This document shows, piece after piece, positions 41,798 to 48,938 of a DNA stretch of 51,040 nt. Position 1 is the first letter of the stretch; each line of letters starts with the position of its first letter. The translations under genes were made by a program, and so were the position numbers. The notes under the pieces were generated by a model. It saw only the letters and a list, made by a program, of their open reading frames with translations, made no database searches and had not been told where the DNA came from. The stretch comes from Candidatus Zixiibacteriota bacterium (GTDB taxonomy: Bacteria; Zixibacteria; MSB-5A5; UBA10806), in NCBI GenBank assembly GCA_024641335.1, contig JAHEDG010000018.1, forward strand, positions 1 to 51,040. The letters are read 5' to 3'.

Positions 41798-41851
41798 ACA
41801 ACCTATGTTAACAACCTATGTTATTTATCAATTGTTCCCGCGGCACGTCAA
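41798..41851 (-). promoter_or_regulatory. Promoter with 13-bp tandem direct repeat
   Basis: On the minus strand TTGACG (41851-41846), 18 nt, TAAATA (41827-41822), followed by two perfect tandem copies of the 13-mer TAACATAGGTTGT (41823-41811 and 41810-41798) that overlap the -10 and start region. The arrangement suggests a repressor with two adjacent sites controlling the multi-PAS gene. Confidence 0.5.
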
Positions 41852-41932
41852 GAATATTCCCAGCTAAATTTCAAGTCCTCTAAAACAGCCGCCGACAAAA
41901 GCAATTATTGGAAATTACTTATTCGATCCGAC

Positions 41933-42454
41933 CTACGCTTTGGCCGGCTCTTTGGCGTTCTCGGCGCCTTCGGCGAATGGGGCTTTGCCCTCGACCTTCA
42001 TGCTCACTTCCACCCTGAATGGATGACCGTCGAGCTTAAACGGGATCACCAGTACCGGCGTGCCGCCCTTATGAGAGATGGTGTGGTTATGTCCTACGAC
42101 AACCGTTGGAATGGAGATATCAAAGGGCAGACCCAGGGTCACGAATTCCTGTTTGGCGCCGCCGATAACTATATTAGCCAGTTCTCCTACCGAGTCGCGA
42201 ACGTCATCGGTGATATTCTCTACCTGATCTCCGACCATTAATTTAAATGCCTTCAGGGCGGTCTCCTTGGGGAAACTCACCGCCAATGTCCCGTAGATAT
42301 TTCTGGCCGCGAACCCGACAATACCAGAGATATCACCCTGCGCTTTATTATGATCTTTCATATGAGGCGCCAATCGTTCGGGGGCGACATTCATCATTGT
42401 CTTGATGGCATTATAAACCGATTTTACGAATGGATTTACGTATTTTACATTCAC
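41933..42454 (-). CDS. cheX: CheX-type CheY-phosphate phosphatase
   Basis: The 173-aa protein removes phosphate from CheY-P. It has the CheC/CheX motif DSVGELANIVIGGAK with the catalytic Glu and Asn, and GLPFDISIPTVVVG. The first codon of the open frame (TTG) lies inside the GGGAGG ribosome site, so the start is set at GTG 42454 (MNVKYVNPFVK), 8 nt after that site. It is the last gene of the che operon, 28 nt after cheY. The C-terminus is Ala/Glu/Lys-rich. Confidence 0.88.
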   Translation of the reverse strand: MNVKYVNPFVKSVYNAIKTMMNVAPERLAPHMKDHNKAQGDISGIVGFAARNIYGTLAVSFPKETALKAFKLMVGDQVENITDDVRDSVGELANIVIGGAKQEFVTLGLPFDISIPTVVVGHNHTISHKGGTPVLVIPFKLDGHPFRVEVSMKVEGKAPFAEGAENAKEPAKA

Positions 42455-42482
42455 GGCCAAAACCTCCCGCAATGGATTTCGT

Positions 42483-42842
42483 TTATTTTCCTAACGTAGC
42501 GTTAACTTTTTCCAGCAGCGTTTCCGGGGTAAATGGCTTCACGATATAGTTGTTTACGCCATGCTTGAGCGCTTCCATTACCTCCGTTTTGGCTCCCTCG
42601 GTCGTAATCATAACAATGGGAACCTTGGAATATTCACCGTTCTTACGAACCTCTTTGACAAAAGTCAAACCGTCCATAACCGGCATATTCCAGTCGGTTA
42701 ATATCAAATTCACACCGCCGAGACTGTCAATCGCTTCAGCGCCGTTACCGGCCTCGACAATATCATTAAATCCGGCGGATTTCAGGTTATTGCAGATTAT
42801 GCGCCGCATAATCGCGGAATCGTCGACTACGAGAACTTTCAT
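42483..42842 (-). CDS. cheY: Chemotaxis response regulator CheY
   Basis: This 119-aa single receiver domain has the acid pocket DDS (7-9), phospho-acceptor Asp50 in LILTDWNMP, Thr in MITTEG and Lys in IVKPFT. It is closest in look to the CheY that drives flagellar switching. Its ATG overlaps the stop of the CheX-like gene as ATGA. Confidence 0.95.
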   Translation of the reverse strand: MKVLVVDDSAIMRRIICNNLKSAGFNDIVEAGNGAEAIDSLGGVNLILTDWNMPVMDGLTFVKEVRKNGEYSKVPIVMITTEGAKTEVMEALKHGVNNYIVKPFTPETLLEKVNATLGK

Positions 42843-43480
42843 GACACATTCTCCTTTATCTTCTTTTTCTCGCTGACCAGATTTAAAATATCATTTCCGG
42901 ATACAACCGCTCTCATGGTATATCCCCCCAGATCAAACAATAATGAAATAACCTCGTTCTCGATTTCAGGAGTATCTCCTTCGCCGGTGTTCGGCAATCC
43001 CAACTCGAATTCCTTATCGGCGGAAATCAATTCATCGATGAACCGGCCGGAGATTGTATTAATAAGCTCGGCTACGGCATCGAGTACCGTGCTGGCCGAA
43101 AGATTATCATCGCCGATTTCGCCGTATATCGCCTCGGTCAGTTTTTGAGCGTATCCGCATTTGAATTCGAGAATCATCGTGCCGTGGATAGGCTTGATAA
43201 TGGCGATAGATGTCCAGAGATTCTGAATAACCTGATTGACCGAGGTTTGTTCCAGATCCTCAACCGCCTCATCCGACGATTCTGACTGATTTTCGGCCTG
43301 CTCGTCGGTTGCCCCTTCGTCGACGCCGCCAAACTCATCGGCCGGAGCCTCTCCCGAGATTTCCTCCTGAAGATTATTTTCGTTGTCTATCAGTTCCACC
43401 TGTTCGAAAGCCATATTCTCCATAGTAGTAGAAACAGCTTCCAACAGCGCTTTTTTGAGACGTTCGGCGCTTTGACTCAT
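42839..43480 (-). CDS. CheX/CheC-like protein with an acidic insert
   Basis: The 213-aa protein has a CheX-like core, with LDAVAELINTISGRFIDEL as the E-x2-N phosphatase-type helix. It is interrupted after residue 35 by a long acidic, disordered segment (about 36-78, rich in Glu, Asp, Ser). GDTPEIENEVISLLFDLGG follows. It is probably a CheY-P phosphatase or an adaptor. It overlaps cheY (ATGA) and has GGAGAAGG before its ATG. The insert is unusual for the family. Confidence 0.75.
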   Translation of the reverse strand: MSQSAERLKKALLEAVSTTMENMAFEQVELIDNENNLQEEISGEAPADEFGGVDEGATDEQAENQSESSDEAVEDLEQTSVNQVIQNLWTSIAIIKPIHGTMILEFKCGYAQKLTEAIYGEIGDDNLSASTVLDAVAELINTISGRFIDELISADKEFELGLPNTGEGDTPEIENEVISLLFDLGGYTMRAVVSGNDILNLVSEKKKIKENVS

Positions 43481-43493
43481 GACCTTCTCCGAT

Positions 43494-43871
43494 TTAACAG
43501 TTTAAGAACTTTTCCAACACTTCCGCAACATTAGCCGGAGAAACAGGTTTACTCAAAATGGCGAATGCTCCCAGACCCTTGAGTTCGTCCTCCTTGGCCT
43601 GGTTGCTGGCGCTGGTGATAACCAGAACAGGAAGTTCCGCGAGCTTGGGACTTGATTTTACATGCTTGAGCAGTGATTTGCCATCCATCTTGGGCATGTT
43701 CAAATCCGTCACCAATAAATCGATTTTGTTATTCCTGGCCAGTTCCAGAGCTTCCGTACCATCCCGGGCATCGAGAAATTTCGCTTCTTCGAACCCGGCA
43801 ATCTCCAGACAACGTTTGATAATCATGCGGGCGGTGGCGGAATCGTCCGCTATTATTATGGTGTGAACCAT
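43494..43871 (-). CDS. Second CheY-like response regulator
   Basis: This 125-aa receiver domain has DDSATARMIIKRCLEIAGF, phospho-acceptor Asp in LLVTDLNMPKMDG, the conserved Thr/Ser (VITSAS) and Lys (LSKPVS). The start is ATG 43871 (MVHTIIIADDS) with GAGGAG upstream, 1 nt after the HDOD stop. It may serve as a phosphate sink or act on a target other than the flagellar motor. Confidence 0.9.
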   Translation of the reverse strand: MVHTIIIADDSATARMIIKRCLEIAGFEEAKFLDARDGTEALELARNNKIDLLVTDLNMPKMDGKSLLKHVKSSPKLAELPVLVITSASNQAKEDELKGLGAFAILSKPVSPANVAEVLEKFLNC

Positions 43872-43872
43872 A

Positions 43873-44739
43873 TTAAAACTCCTCACTCCCGAATATCGAT
43901 TTTTTGGTGCCGAAAAACTCCTCCTGCACTTTCAGGAGCAAAACAGCAAGCTGATCCTTGCCTATATCAATAAAGCTCTCGTAATTATCGTCTATCTTAT
44001 AAGCCAGCGAATCGGCGCCGGTCCCGGATCCGCCCATCATGGCCAGAAGATCGCTGAGATGAACGGAGTATACCAAATGCTTATTTTCCTCACTGGCCTG
44101 TTCAGGACGGTGATGATATCTGATCGATTCGACCAGCGGTTGAGGAATCCCCCAATGAACCGCCAACTGCTGACCGACTTCAGAATGATCCGTACCGACA
44201 AGAGTCCGTTCGGCATCGAGAAAATCACCGGCCTTGCCTTCATCGCACATATCGGTCAACATTTCCGTATTGCCCACAAGAAATTCCGAGATTACCGATT
44301 TCCCGATATCATGAAGCAAACCGGCGGTAAACGCCAGACTGGCTGAAATCTCTCTTTTGGAATAATTGGCAATCTCTCGGGCCGCGATAGCCGTTCTTAA
44401 AGAATGATCCCAGAGCCCTCCGGCCGCCGCTTCGTAGCCATCCAGAGGGTCTTTAAAAACTTTAGCCGAGCAGGAACCGACCGCTATTCCCATAACCATT
44501 TTCTCCCCGATATTAAGAATAGCCTTGGCAACCGTGGTAATGGGGCTGTTCGGAGCAAATGCGGCCGAATTGACTACCCGCAAAATCCTGGTTGTAAGAT
44601 ATGCGTCGTTTTCCACTATTTTGGCCACGTCCTGAAGAGAATGCTCTTCGTCTCCGGATAGCTCAAGAAGACGTGAAGCGACCACGGAAAGCATCGGCAT
44701 TTCCTTTATTTTATCGGAAACAGACTTGGTCATAATCAT
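43873..44739 (-). CDS. HDOD-domain signalling protein
   Basis: The 288-aa protein contains an HDOD domain: LPxLSVVASRLLELSGDEE region, VENDAYLTTRILRVVNSAAF, and FTAGLLHDIGKSVI with the HD pair. HDOD proteins regulate motility and signalling in many bacteria without proven enzyme activity. The start is ATG 44739, which overlaps the CheD stop as ATGA and follows GGGAG. It lies inside the che operon between cheD and the second CheY-like gene. Confidence 0.88.
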   Translation of the reverse strand: MIMTKSVSDKIKEMPMLSVVASRLLELSGDEEHSLQDVAKIVENDAYLTTRILRVVNSAAFAPNSPITTVAKAILNIGEKMVMGIAVGSCSAKVFKDPLDGYEAAAGGLWDHSLRTAIAAREIANYSKREISASLAFTAGLLHDIGKSVISEFLVGNTEMLTDMCDEGKAGDFLDAERTLVGTDHSEVGQQLAVHWGIPQPLVESIRYHHRPEQASEENKHLVYSVHLSDLLAMMGGSGTGADSLAYKIDDNYESFIDIGKDQLAVLLLKVQEEFFGTKKSIFGSEEF

Positions 44740-45221
44740 AGGACCCACTCCCCTCTACCCGGCGACGACAATGATACTCTGCCGGTGTCTACTTCCACGG
44801 TTACAGTTCGACTGATAGTCCCGCCAATATCTTCTGCCCGTGCGCCCAATTTGTATTTCCATAAGATCTTCTTGACCGCCAGGATATTTCTCTTCCCGAT
44901 GTTAAAAGTGTTATTCGGGTCCATAATCGCCGCTCCGCCAGCTAATTTTACCAGCATCTTTCCGTTCTTGCTGCAGCCCAGCCTCCACATCTCCTCCAAA
45001 AGCTTGGGAATTCCGGTGTCGGCGAACATCCCCGGACGTTCCTCCACTCTCTTTTTATTTATCGATGAATCCGGCAAGGCCACATGCAAAAGTCCTACTG
45101 CTTTGGCGACCGGATCCAGAATAATCACCCCTACACATGAGCCCAGGGCCATCGTTTTTATTACGTGGCCGTTCGATTTTGACGCCGCGTATTCGCCTAC
45201 TCCCACGTAAATCGTAGCCAT
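44736..45221 (-). CDS. cheD: Chemoreceptor glutamine deamidase CheD
   Basis: The 161-aa enzyme deamidates receptor glutamines and binds CheC-type phosphatases. Its catalytic triad is visible as Thr23, Cys29 (GSCVGV) and His46 (GLLHVALPDS), matching the spacing of T. maritima CheD. Its ATG overlaps the CheB stop as TAATG, indicating co-translation. Confidence 0.95.
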   Translation of the reverse strand: MATIYVGVGEYAASKSNGHVIKTMALGSCVGVIILDPVAKAVGLLHVALPDSSINKKRVEERPGMFADTGIPKLLEEMWRLGCSKNGKMLVKLAGGAAIMDPNNTFNIGKRNILAVKKILWKYKLGARAEDIGGTISRTVTVEVDTGRVSLSSPGRGEWVL

Positions 45222-46285
45222 TACTTTTTCTCCGCAAACATATTGATTACCGTTGGCGCTATTTTTTGCAACGGTACCAACTTTTCGGCGCCGCCGTTTT
45301 CGTAAGCCTCCTTGGGCATCCCGAACACTACAGAAGTAGATTCATCCTGAGCAATAGTCCTGGCCCCGGCGTTACGCATAGCCAGCATTCCGTCGGCCCC
45401 ATCATGCCCCATGCCCGTTAAAATAATTCCAATCGCGTTTCCTCCGACATGCTTGGCCACAGAACCGAAAAGAACATCTACCGACGGCCGGTGGCCGGAT
45501 ACCTTGTCCTCATTCTGTGAACATTCCGCCTGATAAATACCGCCCGAGCGACGAATTGTCATATGATAGTCACCCGGAGCGATCAGTATTTTCCCCGCGA
45601 TAATTCGCTCTTTTTCGCCGGGAACCGCTTCCTTTACAGTCATCGCGCATTGTTCGTTCAATCGATCGGCAAACATCTTGGTAAATCCCGCCGGCATATG
45701 CTGGACAATAACCACACCAGGCATTCCCGCCGGAAACTGTGTAATAATATTGCGAATCGCCTCGGTGCCTCCAGTGGACGCCCCTATGGCTATTACTTTA
45801 TCGGTAGATTCGGCCAAAGCTCGAGTCGATAAGGAGGTTGTTTTTACCTTTTTTCCGTCATGTCTCCGCCAGGCGTTGAGATTGGCGGTCGATACCGCCT
45901 TAACCTTGGTCCGAAGCTCATCGAGCATGCCGTTGAGCCCTCTGGCAACATCCGTGCTCGGCTTGGTTACAAAATCGATCGCCCCGGCCTCCAAGGCCTC
46001 CAGAGTGATCTGTTTGCCCTTTTGAGTCAAAGCGCTGACCATTAGAACCGGCAACGGATACTGGGGCATCAGCTTGCGTAAAAATTCCACGCCGTCCATC
46101 CTGGGCATTTCCACATCGAGAGTCAGCACATCCGGTCTTAGTTCCACAATCTTGTCTCTGGCCGCATAAGGATCTGAGGCCTGCCCGATTACCTCGATTT
46201 GAGGATCGCCGGATAACCCATCGGTTAGAATCTGCCGTACCATGGCCGAATCATCGACCACCAATACCCTGATTTTTCTACCCAT
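45221..46285 (-). CDS. cheB: Chemoreceptor methylesterase/deamidase CheB
   Basis: The 354-aa protein has an N-terminal receiver (Asp57 in LTLDVEMP) and a C-terminal methylesterase with GASTGGTEA (catalytic Ser), QHMPAGFT (His) and GMGHDGADGM (Asp). The longer frame begins at 46342, but ATG 46285 (MGRKIRVLVVDD) has AAGGA upstream and overlaps the end of cheR by 8 nt, as in many che operons. Confidence 0.95.
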   Translation of the reverse strand: MGRKIRVLVVDDSAMVRQILTDGLSGDPQIEVIGQASDPYAARDKIVELRPDVLTLDVEMPRMDGVEFLRKLMPQYPLPVLMVSALTQKGKQITLEALEAGAIDFVTKPSTDVARGLNGMLDELRTKVKAVSTANLNAWRRHDGKKVKTTSLSTRALAESTDKVIAIGASTGGTEAIRNIITQFPAGMPGVVIVQHMPAGFTKMFADRLNEQCAMTVKEAVPGEKERIIAGKILIAPGDYHMTIRRSGGIYQAECSQNEDKVSGHRPSVDVLFGSVAKHVGGNAIGIILTGMGHDGADGMLAMRNAGARTIAQDESTSVVFGMPKEAYENGGAEKLVPLQKIAPTVINMFAEKK

Positions 46286-47150
46286 TACTCCCATCCTTTT
46301 GGTAAACAGCCGGCCTGATATATCTGTATGATAGATCGTCACGACCCAGGGTTTCCGAATGACCTATGAATAAGTAACCGGTATTGTCGGTATATCGGGC
46401 GAATCTGTCGACCAGGGCCTTGCGCGTCGGCTTGTCAAAGTAGATCATGACGTTTCTGCAGAAAATGGACTGGAATTTACTCTTGAAAGGGTATTCCTCG
46501 CGCATCAGATTTAGTTTTCTGTATAAAACCATGGATTTTATTTTGTCCGTAACCGCCCAATTTCCTCCGGCAACCTGCTTGAAGTACTTGGATTTCAGTT
46601 TGGTAGGAAGTTTGTTGACATTTTCAGGATAGTAAACCCCGGCCATAGCCTTATCCAGCGCATGGGTAGAGATATCGGTCGCCAAAATACCCAGATCCCA
46701 GAACGACGCCTCTCTACCGAAATATTCCAAAAGCAGCATGGCCAGTGTATACGGTTCCTCGCCCGACGAACATCCGGCACACCAAATCCTCATTTCCTTT
46801 TTGCTACGGCCTTTCATCATTTCGACCATATGAGGAACAGCCTTGGTGGAGAAAAATTCGAAGTGGTCGTTTTCCCGGTTGAAGAATGTGTGATTGGTGG
46901 AGATCCTGTCGATCAACGTGGTCAGCGATGTACCAGTCGGGTCGTTGGAAATATGATCATAATATTGCTGGAAACTATCAAAGCCGTTCTGCCTTAGCAC
47001 TTTATTCAGACGGCCGGCGATCAGCGCCCGTTTCTGTTCTCCGAGATTTATTCCGGATTTTTCGTAAACAAGCTGGCTAATCAGCTTGTATTCTCTGTCC
47101 GATAGCTTGGTCAGCTCGATTACGCTTTTGTTTTCCTGCACGTTGTTCAT
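46278..47150 (-). CDS. cheR: Chemoreceptor methyltransferase CheR
   Basis: The 290-aa SAM-dependent enzyme methylates receptor glutamates. It has the N-terminal helical domain (YKLISQLVYEKSGINLGE), RISTNHTFFNREN, WCAGCSSGEEPYTLAM (SAM motif I) and FCRNVMIYFDK. It is the first gene after a 390-nt gap containing a sigma-28-like promoter, so cheR and the genes behind it can be transcribed apart from cheA/cheW. The ribosome binding site is weak. Confidence 0.95.
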   Translation of the reverse strand: MNNVQENKSVIELTKLSDREYKLISQLVYEKSGINLGEQKRALIAGRLNKVLRQNGFDSFQQYYDHISNDPTGTSLTTLIDRISTNHTFFNRENDHFEFFSTKAVPHMVEMMKGRSKKEMRIWCAGCSSGEEPYTLAMLLLEYFGREASFWDLGILATDISTHALDKAMAGVYYPENVNKLPTKLKSKYFKQVAGGNWAVTDKIKSMVLYRKLNLMREEYPFKSKFQSIFCRNVMIYFDKPTRKALVDRFARYTDNTGYLFIGHSETLGRDDLSYRYIRPAVYQKDGSNG

Positions 47151-47540
47151 ATCAGTCGTGGTGACATCTCAACTTTCTTTCGGCTGCCACTGCCGGTCTC
47201 GGTTGTAATTTTCGCGTTCCTGTATCTCCCGTGGAAACCAGCCCCATACTTTCCGATTCAGGTCTCTGGAATTTCCACCTATTAAAACATATCGGCTTTT
47301 TGCTAAACGATATTAAAAACATACTCCCGGCGTATCATTATGATACACTCTCCCCAACTCGAATAAACTCTTGCTAAAGAAGATGTTACCTGGTTTTTTG
47401 ATTGTCTCCGATGACCTGTTTCAGACGATTTCGGAAAATACGAGTGTTTTATCCTGTCTGAACAAGCCAAGGATATCACTTTCGTTATCATGGAAATACA
47501 CTCTATATTTTTAAGAAGATTCAAGACTAAATTGTTGAAA
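47151..47540. other. Gene-free stretch between cheR and the CZB-cheW
   Basis: No gene or RNA was recognised in this 390-nt break in the che run. Its one recognised element is the sigma-28-like promoter at 47289-47315. Confidence 0.5.
47289..47315 (-). promoter_or_regulatory. Sigma-28-like promoter upstream of cheR
   Basis: On the minus strand TAAT (47315-47312), exactly 15 nt, then GCCGATAT (47296-47289). This differs from TAAA-N15-GCCGATAA by one base in each box. It lies about 140 nt upstream of the cheR ATG. Confidence 0.65.
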
Positions 47541-48347
47541 TTAGCGCGCGGAGATCAATTCCTCGCCGGCCATCAGGCTGTCGACATCAAGCAGTATTTT
47601 TACCTGATCGCCCTTCTTGGCCAATCCCAGAATATATCGGCTGGCACGGCCATACCGTATCTTGGGAGATGGTTCAATATCCGTCTGCGGGATATCGGTG
47701 ACATCCAACACTGCGTCGACAATTAATCCGATTTTAGAATTGTCCCATTCCACAATTACCACGATTTCGCGGTTATTTTCTTTTATCATGGCGCGAGTTT
47801 TCTTGAAGATCTTTCGGAAATTCGCCATTTCGTTTTCCCTGGCATAATGGATAAAAAACCTGGCGTCATCAGCCTTTCCGTCGAGTAAATAGTCGCGAAC
47901 CGTGTCCGCAATCTCATGGACCGCCTTATGAAGCTCATCGAATTTCTTAAGCTGCGAGACCAGTTGAGCGTTCTCCGTCGTGAAATTATCATACCATTGT
48001 CCGAAAACGCATCTGCGCGGATCGGTGTTCAACGTAAATTCGCGGTTTTCTTCCACCGACGACTGCAGTTCATTAAGCCAGTCGACATGCTCCTGTTCTC
48101 CTTTGCTCAATATATCGATTAATTCGTCGGTAACCTCCGGAAGACTCTTGCGGCCGAGACGTTTTCTCAAGTCGAGAACAGGAATCACCATGCTTCTTAA
48201 ATTTATAACGCCCCTCATATAATCGGGGTGATCGGGTACCTCAGACGGGTCGGTCAGTAACACCATCTGGCGAATCTGTTCGGTTCTTATTCCGTACTCT
48301 TCTTTATCAAGGGAGAATAAGACCCAGCTGTTGTCCATCTCAGACAT
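47541..48347 (-). CDS. cheW: CheW interrupted by a CZB zinc-binding domain
   Basis: The 268-aa protein begins as CheW (WVLFSLDKEEYGI, GVINLRSMVIPVLDLRKRLG, 8-66). It then has an inserted helical domain (about 75-188) before the CheW fold resumes (EIVVIVEWDNSKIGLIVDAVLDVTDIP, 194-220). The insert carries the CZB ligands His87 (EHVDW), Cys113 (CVFGQW), His140 and His144 (ELHKAVHE). CZB domains bind zinc and respond to zinc level or oxidation (HOCl) in chemoreceptors and diguanylate cyclases. Here the sensor is built into the coupling protein. Its stop is followed by a 390-nt gap before cheR. Confidence 0.88.
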   Translation of the reverse strand: MSEMDNSWVLFSLDKEEYGIRTEQIRQMVLLTDPSEVPDHPDYMRGVINLRSMVIPVLDLRKRLGRKSLPEVTDELIDILSKGEQEHVDWLNELQSSVEENREFTLNTDPRRCVFGQWYDNFTTENAQLVSQLKKFDELHKAVHEIADTVRDYLLDGKADDARFFIHYARENEMANFRKIFKKTRAMIKENNREIVVIVEWDNSKIGLIVDAVLDVTDIPQTDIEPSPKIRYGRASRYILGLAKKGDQVKILLDVDSLMAGEELISAR

Positions 48348-48407
48348 TTTCCCGCCCGTCTATCCAAATATGAATTTCACGCCCGTCGTGGGCTTCAGAT
48401 TTTTCAT

Positions 48408-48923
48408 CTAATTGGGAAGCGCTTCGCTAATCTGCTCGATATTGGCGTCGAAAAGCAGTTGCCTGATATCCAGCAATATCTTGACCGCCTCATCCACTTT
48501 GCCCAGGCCGGATATAAACCTGCTGGCCTCGCCTCTCTTGACCTTGGGGGCCGGTTCGATATTCCCCGCAGGTATATCGATTACTTCGGATACCGAATCC
48601 ACAATTATTCCCACGGCGATTTCATTCAGGGTCACTACGACTATACAGGTCCGTTCATCATAGGCGCGTTCCTTGAGATTGAAACGCAGCCTGACATCGA
48701 TCACCGGTATTACTTTGCCCCGAAGATTGATAACTCCCTTGACATAATCCGGCATATCGGGAAGATCGGTAATTTTCTGGACACCGATAATCTCGTTGAC
48801 ATACCGAATTTCAATCCCGTATTCCTCGTTGCCCAGCGAAAAAGTCAGAAATTTGCCTTCCTGGGTATCTTCCTCCTCTTGCGAGGCGGCTATTTCAGCG
48901 TTCAATTTTTCCTGTTCAGACAT
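48408..48923 (-). CDS. cheW: Chemotaxis coupling protein CheW
   Basis: The 171-aa protein couples receptors to CheA. It shows FLTFSLGNEEYGIEI, ITDLPDMPDYVKGVINLRGKVIPVIDVR and VGIIVDSVSEVIDIP, all normal for CheW, with a short acidic N-terminus. It has an AAGGAG site and lies between cheA (15 nt) and the CZB-containing CheW. Confidence 0.95.
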   Translation of the reverse strand: MSEQEKLNAEIAASQEEEDTQEGKFLTFSLGNEEYGIEIRYVNEIIGVQKITDLPDMPDYVKGVINLRGKVIPVIDVRLRFNLKERAYDERTCIVVVTLNEIAVGIIVDSVSEVIDIPAGNIEPAPKVKRGEASRFISGLGKVDEAVKILLDIRQLLFDANIEQISEALPN

Positions 48924-48938
48924 TTTATCGCTCCTTGG

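Noticed and set aside
41798-41823. Start of a CRISPR or minisatellite array
   Set aside because: There are only two 13-bp copies without spacers.
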